Positions 48,294 through 61,643 of a stretch of 64,000 nucleotides of DNA are shown piece by piece. Origin of the DNA: Telmatactis stephensoni. Its lineage: Eukaryota; Cnidaria; Anthozoa; Actiniaria; Isophelliidae. Under the pieces are notes generated by a model. It was not told the origin of the DNA and did no database searches. It was given only the letters and a program-made list of their open reading frames with translations. The first letter of the stretch is position 1. The number at the start of each line of letters is the position of its first letter. A program made the translations under genes and the position numbers. The stretch is taken from positions 124,001 to 188,000 of the forward strand of contig JALIZF010001804.1 of assembly GCA_029948255.1 (NCBI GenBank). Direction: 5' to 3'.

Positions 48294-49372
48294 CGTACAT
48301 ATACGTACGTGACATTCTTTGGAGACGTGGACATTTTGACGTAAAAGCTTTTGTATAGTTCAGCAAAATCCTTTGGATTGTTAGCCTTTGGTAACCTTTC
48401 CTTTTTTATGGCTTTGTGTATGTTTTAACTAATAGCTAATGCGTATTTAACTAGAAACAAAAGAAAACAAAAACGAAAATATTACTAATATCTGAAAGTC
48501 CAATATCTATTTTGAGAAGAACTCTATAGTTTAAACCTTCATGGCTCTTTAATTTTGAACGTCATTAACTCGTCGATCAACCTTCTTGATCTCGCCCTTG
48601 TCAAACATTTGCTGTAAAGTTTCTCAAATCTTTCCTTTGCAAGGGTATGATTAAATGGTTTTAACAGTTACCCAACGACATGTGTTTTCAACCGCTTGTA
48701 AAAACCTCTGTGAAAAACTTACCTCCGTTTTCAGTCCTTGTACATAGCCAGGTTTTCAAGCTAGATCAGGTCATCAGTTAGATCGATAAACAAAAATTTA
48801 AACGACCAATAATTTCTGTAAGTCTTTAATACATTTCCCTTGTGAATATACTGTATAATATATATAATATATTTTTTGCAAGACAATCATACAATTCATT
48901 TGTAAGAATACAGACAAAGCTTTTATGGAATTAGAATTTTTTAGTGTTTGTAATTGCTATTATCTTTTATATGAACTTCTTTTATGGTCTCTTAGAGACG
49001 AATGATGCTAATTCAACAAAACACAGACAATGAATGACATGAAATCGCGTGCCGACTGCGTGGAGACGTTAGCTAGCAAGCTTCCTTTGATGAAGCCAGA
49101 AAATCTCCTTTGGTCAGGGGATATGACAAAATGCAGCCGCCTCAAACTCGATTCAATTAATCTATGAAGTGAGATGGCTGCATTTTAGCAACGGAAACAG
49201 GATTTTGGAGGAGTATAAAGTAAAGAATTTTAAAAGTATCTGCGAATAAGGTTTGGGCGGAACTAAACAAACAATAAGAGTTTTCTGGTAGCTACGTTAC
49301 AGAGGCTTTCACAACAAGCCATTTCCTATTTTCCAATTAGATCCTCTACTAATTAAAATTGATGTAAAGTAA
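48294..49372. other. Sequence downstream of the AP-2 gene, no gene seen
   Basis: AT-rich, with no conserved open segment. Part of it may be the 3' untranslated region of the AP-2 gene; no clear polyadenylation signal was chosen. Confidence 0.5.
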
Positions 49373-49373
49373 A

Positions 49374-49556
49374 AGAAGGAAAGAGAAGAAGGCAAGAAGA
49401 AAGAAGAAAGGAAAGAAGGAAAGGAAAAAGAAAAAAGAAAAAAAGAGAAAGAGAAAGAGAAAGAGAAAGAGAAAGAGAAAGAGAAAGAGAAAGAGAAGAG
49501 AGAAAGAGAAAGAGAAAGAGAAAGAGAAAGAGAAAGAGAAAGAGAGAATTAAAGAA
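49374..49556. repeat. GAAAGA microsatellite
   Basis: A purine-only tract: first mixed GAAGGAAA words, then about twenty AGAGAA units. It lies some 200 bases downstream of the AP-2 stop codon and could be transcribed as part of the 3' untranslated region. Confidence 0.92.
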
Positions 49557-49759
49557 TTGAGCCGAAAATTGAAGAATCAAGAAACACTGGGAAGTATATC
49601 AGAATGTCGATATTAACACTCAACATTCTAGTAATCAAAGATCCTACAGTTCACACATAACTCCAATCCCCTTGACTCAAAGATGGGGCAAACTAGCTAG
49701 CCTAGACCGCGAACTATGAATAATAACAACCTAATTTGAGTTGTAGTATAATACACAGT

Positions 49760-52700
49760 CTAAGTCTCTCCATTTTTTACTATACTTCGTGAACCGCTTC
49801 CCCCTCCCCCACCCCCTTCGTGAAATTTTAACAGTTCTGTTAAATAGGCCTGAAACGCATTCATGGCCGCGTTAATCGATGGCGAACCAAATCCATGAGT
49901 AACAAGACCAAACGTGTGTAAACTACGGAGGGTAGACTCGGGTAGGGTGCTGCTTGGTAATCGTAGTTTAGGGTATGGGTCTTGTGCTAAGATATCTTGG
50001 AGCTCTTTAGCGAGTTGTCTGAAATATAAACAGAATATTTCAATATATGTGTGAAATGACAATGTGTCAAAATAACTAGAGGCTAGCGTAGCAGCTTGCG
50101 TTTATATTTTTCCACAAGAGTTCAAATAAAGTGAAATATTTCTTGTTACTGTTTACTAATCTTCACAGATGACTAAATGTAAAAGCACTTCGCATCATCA
50201 CCCTTCAAATCAAGCAGCAATACGCACCAGCAGCACCAGCTCACGAATACGTGCAGGTAATCGTTACGTATTATTTATCACGTTTTTACGTATTGACGTA
50301 TTACGCACCAAATCAAGCAGCAATACGTAGAAGCTCGTGTATCTGACTCCTATGAGCGTTGCAACGCGTAAAATTGGGTAATACATCACGCAGCAATACG
50401 TAGAACAACACGCATATGTACGTAACAACACGTAACTTTAGGTAGTAAATCACGCAACATACGTAGTAGAGCACGCCTATCTACGTAACAACACGTAACA
50501 TTAGGTATTAAATTACGCAACAATACGTAGCATCTTTAAGTGATCACACACGCCAATATACGGAGCATCAACAGTGATATACGCATCAGTTTTATACGTA
50601 CTAACACAAAACAAAGCACCTATTTTTCAACTTACACCCACTGATACATTCTACGTAATACGAAAACGTAATAGTGAATACGTACTTTGCTGTTATTAGA
50701 GCGTTTTTCCTCGATTGTTGTTCCGCTGGATCAGCATGTTGCCTGTACTGGTACTCGGCTAACTGACTCGCAGGAAATTCCGACTCACATACAAAGTCAA
50801 AATCCGCTGCTAGATGAGCTGCTTCGCCTAAAAATAAAATACAAAGGTGTTACTCCTTGAATAGAGCGCATCACGTGACAATATGTGTAGGTGCGTAGTT
50901 TTTTCCTAATATGGTTACATTTCATTCCTAATATAGTCGTGCAAAATCGGTGTTTTGGCGGGCAAATGCCCGTAATAGTTGTTATAGAAATTACCTAGGC
51001 GATTTTTGAAAAAAGAAAAGATTTCAAAATATAATGAAAGTGAAAAAGCTAGGAAATAACACCAGGTTTTAGCGGGGGTCGGTTTTAGGTTAATATCTTA
51101 TGATTAAAGAAGTCATCGTTACGGAGTTGCACCATAGTAGTGCCTAAAAAAAGCGTGTCAAGCTTTAGCTAAAGCAATCTTAAAACCAAGATTTTTATCA
51201 AAGACAGACAAACTTGAATCGTTATCTCGGCCTAGCGATGGCACTTCAAGACAACACCATTATAGACCACAAGACTAAAGTAGCCCGTATCTTTCTTGTT
51301 GCGGTCGGTAGGAAGTACTTAGAGTGTTAGCACTGATTTTCTACCTTCAAGATCTATTACGGCAAGAGAAACGATAGACAATAACTGGGTTTAGAGCTAT
51401 TGTAGTTGGGATCGAATTTGATCAGCGCACACAATCCATTACGGTATAGATTACAAGCTTATAATCAAAACATTGAACCATTAATGCATTCTTTTCGAAG
51501 TATACAACACTGGAGTATAATAGTTAGAAGAACGACTTTGAAAGACGTGGAATTCTAAAACGCACGGATCGTTTGCTATTAGGTTGCCACACTTCCTGAA
51601 TGTGCCATTATTCAGCCTTACACCTGCTGTTTGGACTCGCTGATTGCACCGAGATTCCCCGCCCAACCGCCATAAATATTGAATAACTGTTAAAACCAGG
51701 TCCTGCTCAGAGAAAATCTACTTAGGTTTTCGAGAAGAATATATTCTAGAAGATATAATCCGTTTATCTGTGTGAAAAGTGAAGAAATTCTGCTGACAAG
51801 TGGCTGAGTTCTCTGATAGGAGATCAAAGTTTGGTTTTCATGTTGCTTTTTAAGCTAAATAAAGCATTGAAATTGATAGTACATTTTGCTCAATTAACTT
51901 GATAAGAACAAAAAAAACTCATTTTCTATCCATCTTGGAGAAAAAAGGCGGTTATTTGTGCCGGATTAAAGACAACTAAAGCGAAAAAGTTGAATGAGTG
52001 AAGTGTTTGAATGAGAACAACACACGGCCGCGTCTTTAATTCTTAACAGTTTTTATCTATATTAGGGTGTATTTTAAACAGCGCCATTTCATTGCGTGTT
52101 GTTTATTGAGGGATTTTGCCCAATTTTGAATTGTTTTTCTCAACGTATTTAACCAATAAATAACAAACTTACTGTATCGTGAATTTGGCAAAAAATGAAT
52201 AATCAACTTCATCCCCGCCCGTTTCTGGTATTATCACGGCTGTGAGTTCATTTTGCTGACATATCGATCACTTCAAAAAAAAACTAAATTTGTCTGATTT
52301 CGTTTATTAATCTCCAAGAATTTGTGTCATCAATCGAATCATTGAGACTCTTTTTTACTCTTTGTAGTGTATGTAGCTTCAATAAAGCAAAGTTCGTGAT
52401 ATTGGACTACAAGTCTAATTGAGAGCAGATAGTGAGATTTGAGTGTTGGTTCGTCATCTTTATTTAGTTATTTCGTGCTCGCTCGTTGTTAATCAAGCCA
52501 AAAACATAACACAACATAAGAACAAAGACGCGGTGAATTCGTGATGCAACGTAAGATCCGCCATTAAAAGAACAACAAGAAATTACCACCTCTGACTTCC
52601 TTTATTTTGGCTGTCCTAATTTAATAATTATTGCAATATAAAATACTCTCAGAGTGAATAACGAGCTCAAGGAAAAAACAAATATAAATACCTAATTTCT

Positions 52701-55700
52701 TTCTTCAAAACATATGGAAGAAAGGTCTTGTTTGAAGGATGAGTCAGTATAGAAGCATTGTGATTGACGAGAACAGCCTACCTTCGACAAGAGATGTCAA
52801 GAGCGTTACTTGAGCATGCTTTTCTTCGTCCCGCAGGAAGCGACAAGCCTATTTTGTCGAGTTTGTCTCTGAGACACTTTCCTCCATTCTTTGATTTGGC
52901 TCTAGTAGCAAAACATAACAATACATAAGTCAATAGAACAATAGAGAGATGCTTCCTATTTGGGGAGAATTCTTATGTTATTTTCCAAAATATTTTCTAT
53001 TTGAATTCAAATAATTTTGGACTTAAAGTTTGTTTGTATATGTGTACGTTCATCGCATAATTAATTGTATGGCAGTCTATTGAATGCTTTTAGTGCTGAA
53101 TATGAGAATGTTTTTAAACATCTTTGAATTCATGTGACGAATTCACCAAGCAACGCATCAACGAACAGCAAAAAAAGCACATAATTTCTTTTGTTACTCA
53201 TTATTGATGTAAAAATGAAAGGTTGGCTATTTCTAAGTAGTATTTTGTCGGCAAGAGGGATATTAAAGTGTCTCGTGTAAGTGCGTATTTATTGCCAAGA
53301 ACACACCACTATAAGCTCTTCATATCAAACGCAAAATAATCTCGAAATGTTCCAGATGGCCAGCGAAAAGTTTGCTAAAAAAATACAAAAAAGAAATCTA
53401 TAAAATATATCCAAAATTAAAGTTAGGCTTTTATTGAGTTCCTTTGACTTTTCTATCGGCCTACATATGGCTTTTTGCCATCGATTCTGTGAGAGCCCGG
53501 CTCCTTGTTGTATCGGCTAAAAGCTTTTAAAAAATTACCTCAATTTGAATTAGCACATTTCTATTGGATATCAGAACAAGCAGTTCAAGTGTTACGAGAC
53601 AACATCGCTGGTTGTTAAGCACAATAAACCACACTATTGAATTGCGGTAGTCTGTACTTTAGCCACCATAACATTTGTTTGGTTGTTTGTTTTGTGGCTG
53701 TTTCTCTATACTGTAATTGTCCATCTTTTCAATGTTTATTTTCTACATCAAAGCAAATAAAAAGCCATTTACTTTTTATTTAGCGTCAGACTCTTAGTTT
53801 GATTGTTAACTGTTTGAAATTACTCATTGTTCAACTTTTTTCTCTCATTTTCAAAATAAAATAGTTAATGTATGCCACAGGAAACTCGTTTTGGATTTCC
53901 ATAAGTAATGCGACGTTGTTCTTCATAACAGCTCAACAGCTCACATCTCGTAAAACGTTTTCAAACAGCAGTTTACAGATTGTCTGATTTCCCAGCTCAA
54001 GTTCTGATTTCAAAGATTGTTTCCTAGAGTATTATACACTAACGGAAATACGATGTCAGACGCCATTTCTAAAGTGAATGGCGATTTAAGTCGTAGAAAT
54101 GACCCCCTTTTAACGGACAGCAGTGGATATTTTGAAATCTAATCCTACTTTTTATATTACTTTGAAGTACATTCATCCTTTTAAGTGTTGCTATTCAACG
54201 CTTAACATGAACTCCGTGAAAACACGATATTTAATCCAGAAATCAAGACCATTCGCTGCTTATTCAGGGGGGGTATGCCGGACTACGTGTGCATGAAAGC
54301 AGTATGTATCATTTCACAGTTAAGTAGTGAGTGCTGGGGTGACTCTACCAAGACTATTGTTGTATGAAGGAGCAACTAACTTATCGTAAAATCGTCGAAT
54401 GTTCTAAGACGAATCATAAAATCTAAGATGTTACAGGCTAGCCCCTTGGACATTTGCTATCTCTATCCCTTCAGGCAATTGATACAATGAGTACCATCTC
54501 AACCCCTCTATTCAATAATTTAACTGGTATACTGACAAAATACTATTTCTGGGTTTACGTCTGTTTTTCGAGATTTTTTCCACTAAAAAAGAGGTTTTGG
54601 TCAACAGGTTTTGTATACTGAGGCAAACTACGCACCATCTGTTCAATCCTTTGTGTGCGACTGATTTTTTCTATTTGCCCGAGGGAAAGGAAATTCAACA
54701 AAATGTACAACGGAGTAAATATGCATTATCAAACATCTATTTTAGCCTTTATTGTTGAAGTTTTTTGCTTTTGAAAGTTCAAAAAGCCGACCGACTAAAA
54801 GAGGCAAAAAACCCCGCCCTCATAAATGGGGCAGCAATCTATTACCTGCAAAAAGCCGATGATTTGACAAAAACTATAAATGTTGAAAATTGCTCCAGGC
54901 AAAACACGAAAAGAGCCTAAACATTTTATTAGTGTGAGCGAAGGATCACTTTAAGCGGTAGGTGACTTGGTGTATACCACACTTTGTGGATACTGCCACC
55001 CAAGCTTACTGGGCATACTGATAGCATGGGATAAAACATCAATTACAAGGCTTGCTGTCACAACAAACCACAGCAAGAACTTGAAGACAGAAATTAGAGA
55101 GCTGGGCAGGAGATCTAAATAACTCTATGATTTTAAGGCATTTTATACAGGCTTAACACAGCCGTTAATACAGCAATAAACCACGTTTTAGGAGAAGCAA
55201 AACTTGTGATTCTATTTGTGTGTTTAGATTATCTAAAGCGGATTTTTTGACCCTCATTAGTGGAGACATATCAATGGGACTCCAACAGTGCCACGAGGCA
55301 GCCAGCCCTTCTATCAAACATTATGATGGAATTGACGGGGACCCGATGCACCCTGTCGTGAACTTTTCAAAACACAAGGATTAGTCAATTCTTTTATGCC
55401 TACAAGAGCTCATCGTAAATTGAGTTTTTGAGGTATAAAACTTGGTAATTTTGAATTGAAACTCGGAAAACAAGCCGAATCTCGGCGCGTAAATTGTCAA
55501 ATTTGAATGAGGTAGATTGATAGAGGGAACTACATCCTATACATGCAATTATCGTCCGACAGGGGGTATAAGACAGTGGGGACTTGGCTTTTTGTTTGCC
55601 TCAAAGTTTGTATAGCTAATTTCTCCTCTTTTCTCTTTGCCTAATTACAGTCTATTTGTTTGAAAAATATTTGCATTTTTCGACGTGTTATACGGAGAAG

Positions 55701-58700
55701 AAGGTTTTACATGTATGTTCTTTTAATGTTAGATTAATCGCATATCCGTGAAGTATTTTAGGAGTCGCACGCAGACTTGCAGTCTTCAAGTCTTCCGAGA
55801 AACCACAGATTTTAAGACAAGAAAGAAAATTGTAATACGAGTGTGTCTAAACAATGAACAATACAAGAAATGACTTCAATTTACATGCAAAAAGACAAAG
55901 TGTTGAGACGTGAGGCGATAATAATCGAACTCACGATAAAACAGTTGATTCAATTGTTGCAGGCTAAAATCCTTCTGAGTTTACCTCAAAAACGATTTTT
56001 GAATTTCAGAAACCGATCCCAACATTTATGTACATATAATGAGAATATTCTTATCCACTACCACTGAGATTCTTTCTCGTTTGCATGATAAAATGTATTA
56101 TGAATACCTTGAAAATTCTACCTAGCAAAAAAAGTCAAGCTAAGCAAAGACAAATATTCTTACCTTCGGAGAACACCACCTAGTAAAGACGCATTTAGAC
56201 ATTCTGGATGGGAAAGCCGTCGTCGTATTTCTCCTACTGTGACTTTGTATTTCGACGTGGAACTAAGAAGGGAAAGTCGACCAGGTACACAACAGAAGAC
56301 GTCTGACGGATGAACAGGTCCTTCGCCGTCATCTGCTTCCTTAGTTTCCTGCTCATGGATCTTTTTTATAACCGGACGAGAAAGTGGCCCTGGAGGGAAA
56401 ACCACCAAAGAAGACGTTTAAGTACGAAGAGAATTAGGAGACTTTCAAGGCCCAGAGGGTGAAATAAGAAAAATCTTCAGCAACCTAAATATTTAACATG
56501 AGATTTGATGGCATACGAGACAGTCGCGCGTTGCGGAAAAAGCAAGTTCATGGCCCAGTGCTGATGGAGCTAAGTACACTCTTAAGAACAAATAAGCCGG
56601 CAAAAGAATGCCGAGAAAAAAATATTGTTCATGTTGTTAGTTAGCTAGCCGTTCAATATAATATAGGCATAAAACCCTTGTAAAACGAGATAAAAAGGAT
56701 GATTTGTGAAGAAAATTGAGCATGATAAAGACTTAAAAAAGAAAAGGCGCAATATTGTTAAACGTTATGTCAGAAATAATATGTTTTTAAAGGTTGTAAA
56801 TTGTTCCCTACAATATATATAAAAGCCATAAACGCAGTTACAATCAGCTCATAGAAAAAATTGATTAAAATAATAAGGAAAAACTCATGATATTATACTA
56901 CATTTAGTTTAAAGGCTGATAAATTGCAGTTTTACTTTGAAAATGACGTTTTTATTTGCAGTGAAGAAATAACAGGAACAGTTTCATGTTGTAATCAGAC
57001 TTTTCATGGAGAACATCCATGTAACTCATTTCAACCTTTTTCATGTAAAGTTAAGCTCGATATCATTTACAAAGAATTGTTCGAAAACACCTAACACGAC
57101 GACTGTTTTTTCCAAAGTAGAAAACCATTTTACTGGGGAGTTATTGCAACAGCAAAGGACGAATGATGATATTTTCTTCGTAACAACGAAGAAAATACTC
57201 TTTTAATGATCATCACACACTAATCTTGAACACAGCAGCTCCTCCTCAAAATTTCTATTCAAAAACCCGAAGGTTAGGTGGATGTGCTTTTTCCTCTTTA
57301 AGGCGAAGATTTGATTATTTTATGATAAGACAAAGAGGAAAAGAGGAAGGAACGTTTTAAGAAAAAATGCGAGCTTTTGAAAAAGCAGCCTTTCTAAGAG
57401 TTAAAAGCTTTTGCTTTCTTCGATAAAGAATCGGACTTGGAGGAACGGAAAGCACAGTGCGTGGAGCGGTAGATGGGAGATATAAGTTGTAAATTTTTGT
57501 GAGCTACTACCAGGTGCAAGGGTATACAAGTTCTGATGATGTCTAATAAGAACTGTCAAGAATTACTACGGAGTAATGACAATTAAGCAGTAAAAGCCTC
57601 AAGCTACGTATCAACCATAACAATTTCTTATCTACTTAGAACTTCCCCTGACTACAACCCAAAAAAGAAAATTGCAATTCCTTTTTTCTTTTTTGAACAA
57701 TAAGACACGGAAAAAATATTCTGCAAGGAGTTCTGAGTGGGTTGTTTTTGAGCTGCGTGATAATAGCATGTTGAAGTTCTTGGCCACAAGTATGGTTGTC
57801 CACGTTACTGGGCTTGTAAATATTGTATCCAATGGAGTTTTACGATTGTCCATATCTCTGACAAGGCCCATTTCTGTTCAATTATTTACAGTGTGTTCGT
57901 TACTCAGATAATAAGCAGAGCAAACACACTGTTTGTAGAAATCATTAAACAAAAAAATGGCTTACCTTCTCTGGAGTTGGAAGTGTGATTAGGAGTTGTA
58001 TTGCCATTCTTTGAGTTAATCCCCCCAGTATGGTTCTAAATACAACACAACAAAAGGAAAATAAGACAAGACAGTTTAATTGAAAACAGTAATTCAGATC
58101 CGTAAAAATCAAGTATCCAACTTAGTTATTCCCTTCAGGACAAAAGTGCTAAAAACCTTCTTTTCTTGAAGAAAAATCTCTGTTTTTGGCCTCATATGTT
58201 TGATATTCAAAAAGTGTGTTTAATAAAGGTAATTTTACTCTAAAGAAGGTACAAAGTCAGAATAAGAAGACTATAAAGGTAACTTATGTTCTATCAAAGT
58301 CCCCAAAGCACTGAGTTGATCCTAAATGATTTTTACCCCAGAGCAATTGGAGTCACCAGTGGTCCTACATTACATTAATCTTTTGGAGTGGTTTTGCTAT
58401 TGAACAGCTTTTTAACCAACGTTTCTAAACAGCTTTAGCTTCCCAGTGAGTATGTATTGACAAATTGTGGAGATAACGTTTTTTGGAGGATAAATAATGT
58501 AATCAGGAGTTTGCACACAGCCAGGATTTTGGTTTCTTTCTGTTACCTTTGAAAACAGCTAGAATTTTCTGAGGTACAGATTCATTAACGAGGCAGAAGT
58601 ACTGGCTTTTCGATTTGGAAATTGAAGCTAAAATTGATAAAGCATTAACTATAAGCAACGAGTTCTCTTGGTTCTTCCCATAAGTGAAATGAAAGAAGAT

Positions 58701-61643
58701 CAAAGAGAGGATCAAGCTACCACATCATATAACCTTGCTCGCTGTTAAAGATGGTCTCCCCACAAGTTTTCATAGAGCGAGTGTGATTGTGCATGACAAA
58801 CGAACCGCTTTGAACGCTCAGTTTATGTAGCAGTTTTATTATATACTTCTTGAAGTATATCCGCGGGGGAAAATAAGGTTCAATGTCTATGAAATTACTC
58901 CCTACCGAGTGAGCTGTGTAAATGACGACGGGGACAACTTTAAACAACCAGTCAAATAATTCATTAGTACAACACAACTCGACGTCCTTACCTCTCGTCG
59001 TCCTAGTAGAATGTACGTTTTACCACAAATGAACTAGAAGAACACTTTTCCTTGAGAATAATCGACACAATATGTAAAAGTTTCTCCCTAAGAGTGGGTT
59101 AACTTGATACTAATGAGGCCCTTGTGAGCCGAACAGTGGAACGATGGTTCGACACAGCTCGAGGGTCTGAACTTCGAACAACAACTTGCTTAGGCTTCAC
59201 AAAAGGAAAGAATAGGTTTCGACCTGCTCTACGAATATTTGAGGCTGACTTCTAAGCTTGAGGATGTTTAATACGATTTCTTATGAACCGTTGTACAAAA
59301 ACTATTCTGTTCTAAAGAATCGAAGTGTGTACTCGAAGGAGTCTTCCAACTGGAGTGTCTTTCACTCTAATCCACTGAGGAAGACATTTTTGGTTTAACT
59401 CTTTCTTTCTTTATAAACATTAAACTACTACTCTTAAAAAAGGATTTTCTGATAATCCGTGTTGTTTTGTTTCAGTTTTGCATCTTATTTCTCTTAAAAG
59501 TGAAATGATTGAAGAATGATTTCGTGGTTTCCTATTCAAAGTTGCTAAGTTGCCAGAGGGAAGCTTACGATAATTGCTTGGTGGTCTTTTGTTTCGCGAA
59601 CCGACTTTAAACGATATTCCTTAAGGTCATATTATCATCGAAAAAGCAACGTTGCGTAGAATTATTTCAACCACTGTTTGCTTTGGCGATTTAACTCAAA
59701 AGATCAAAGATTCAAGAGCTTTCTTTAAACAGAAGAAATTATCAGTGCCGGCAAAAATAAAACTTTGTGAGCCAGCTATTGAAGTCACAAGACCATCGAA
59801 GTGCACGTTCCTAGAACTCTTAGAATCTTAAGTGGAAATTTTTTCCTGTGGCTTATTCCTTACACTTTAGCAGGTCTGAGATTTGTAAACACATTTTTAC
59901 GTTTTCTCATTCTTATCAGTTCAACTTAATTCAATACAGAAAAATAAATCTATCTCGAAATGGCAACAGAGATGAATCGGTGTTGAATGAAGTGTGAAGG
60001 ATGTGCTTCTTGTACCTATGACTAGAGTCTGCGGTCATGGCCCGTGAACACATTATCACAATCGAACATCCTTTACTAACTGTTTTGCCGCTTTTATGCT
60101 GCATTAAAAGACGGCATCCTAAAGGATTCCTTCACATACTGGCAAAAAAAGCAGCTTTTGATGAATGGCGCTGCAAAACTGCGAAGTTGTGTCACGCTAA
60201 AATCGTTTGTTTGGATCTGTTAATGTAGTAAACACAAAGGACAAAGTATCTACAAAACAACACTATGCCTTCGAATACCTTAGCTCAGCACGGAAGAAAC
60301 CTCATACGAGTTTGTTTTGATAATCCCTACCATCAAACTAAACTATAGCGACACCATATAAACAAATCCATAGATAAAGTCTATGAAAAGGCGCAAAGGT
60401 ATCGTAGCTATACAACGTATCTCCAAATAGCCGTTCAATGGTATCGATTGCAAATACGCTTCAGTTAATCGCCCTTAGTGTGAAATAGGTAAACCTCGCG
60501 AGCACTTTTATACAATAGTAAGGTGTGAAAAAGGTATTTATAATGTCGACTTTTTTTGAGTACCTGAGAATCCGGAGGTATTGGCAGTCCAGCTGAAGGA
60601 ACTCCAGTAAGAGATTCAGGCCCAAACCGCAGCATATCGTGCCTTCTTGTGGCGCTAAAAATTTCATCTCTTCGCCTTGCATGTTCTAGTGAAGAGAACT
60701 GGTTTATATGTACCGGTTGTAACGGATCCAAATCGTCGGGCCTTTGCCTCAATCCAAGGTGTCGTCCTTGATGTTGAACTGCCACTTGTGAATGACTATT
60801 TGGCAGAACTTGATGTTGTGTATGAAATCCTGGTGGACCTTGGCTATACTGCTGAGAGTGAGATGACTGGAAGGGCTCAAGGCCATGTTGAAAATCAAAC
60901 CTTGGCTGCTGTTGTTGGTAATGCAACGGATTGTATTGTGTTGGATAGTACTGGTGAGTTTGAGATTGCATTGGAGGGGGTAGAACTTCACGATAGTCGT
61001 GAGCTGGCGGTGAGTGTGAAAGACGTGGTACACAGGCTACAAGGGCACCGCTCGTGGCTGTATTCCCTGAAGTTACGATGCCATTGCCACTAGCACTGCT
61101 TGGCACGCCGTGTATTCCTAAGCCACGATCCTGAGAAGTGGACAAACATGATGGTTTAATAAGGCTATTATCAAATAAACATAACATGCGCGATAGTGGA
61201 CGACCACCGGTGTCTTGCCGTGTTTGCCCGCAGCATGCTTTGTCAAACTTGTAGTTAAGAAACAAAGCTCTTATTCTGGAGAAGCCTATTTGCTTACAGT
61301 ACCCTTACCGACATACTGTAGGCCGGCTTAGCTGTGATCCAATTCTATTTCGGTTGAACAACAGGTCAAGTGTGTTGTAGACAAGTGCGAACAGAGGAAA
61401 GAGGGGTTTGATTACTCGCGATTTTCACACTTTTAGAATGGTTTATATTCTTACCTCACTGTTGATCAAGTCGAAGGCGGATGTGGAAGTCTCAAGTCGC
61501 TTTGAATGAGATGAGTTCGGAGATATCGGAGTTAACGGAGGGGATAAGTCACGAGTGTGTGAGCGCTTTCTCTTGCCTACTACTTGTCTCAAAGTTGCCT
61601 GGTTTGGACTGTTAGTTCCCAGCGGATCCAACCGAGTTGTCAT
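49760..61643 (-). CDS. TFAP2: AP-2 family transcription factor
   Basis: Seven exons on the minus strand: 61455-61643, 60564-61130, 57966-58035, 56164-56389, 52782-52901, 50686-50827 and 49760-50018. Exon 2 encodes a His/Gln/Pro-rich activation region. Exon 4 reads [20 protein letters not shown] then [21 protein letters not shown], the basic DNA-binding part. Exon 5 continues [26 protein letters not shown] and, after a frameshift, [10 protein letters not shown]. Exon 6 gives [20 protein letters not shown] and [14 protein letters not shown], and exon 7 [20 protein letters not shown] plus [10 protein letters not shown], the helix-span-helix dimerisation part; the tail has a Gly run. Known: AP-2 proteins bind GCCNNNGGC as dimers in the nucleus and act in ectoderm and germline development. 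Exon 5 has 120 bases where phases require 119 (or 122); the extra base lies near 52815-52819. Discounting it gives 523 aa. The start at 61643 has an in-frame stop 45 bases upstream; an extra 5' exon cannot be excluded. Confidence 0.9.
50190..50690. repeat. Diverged ACGTA-rich tandem repeat in the last intron of the AP-2 gene
   Basis: A unit of about 66 bases built on CAATACGTAG, CACGC, ACGTAACAACACGTAAC and TTAGGTA recurs four or five times with many changes. The words TACGTA and CACGTAAC appear repeatedly on both strands. It runs up to the donor of exon 6 (AAAGTACG at 50681-50686). It could be a decayed satellite or a cluster of factor sites. Confidence 0.65.
50828..52781. other. AP-2 intron 5, nothing recognised
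   Basis: AT-rich, with no transposon ends or conserved frames noted. Confidence 0.5.
52902..56163. other. AP-2 intron 4, nothing recognised
   Basis: About 3.3 kb of unique AT-rich sequence. It holds notably fewer inverted-repeat elements than the MS4A-like cluster. No frame with family resemblance was found. Confidence 0.5.
58036..60563. other. AP-2 intron 2, nothing recognised
   Basis: About 2.5 kb, unique-looking, without clear repeats. Short frames here show no family resemblance. Confidence 0.5.

Noticed and set aside
49353..49580. Leu/Phe/Ser-rich membrane-like frame
   Set aside because: It is the antisense reading of the GAAAGA microsatellite.
60677..61093. Open frame of 138 codons on the plus strand
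   Set aside because: It is the antisense shadow of AP-2 exon 2, which has splice signals and a family-like composition.
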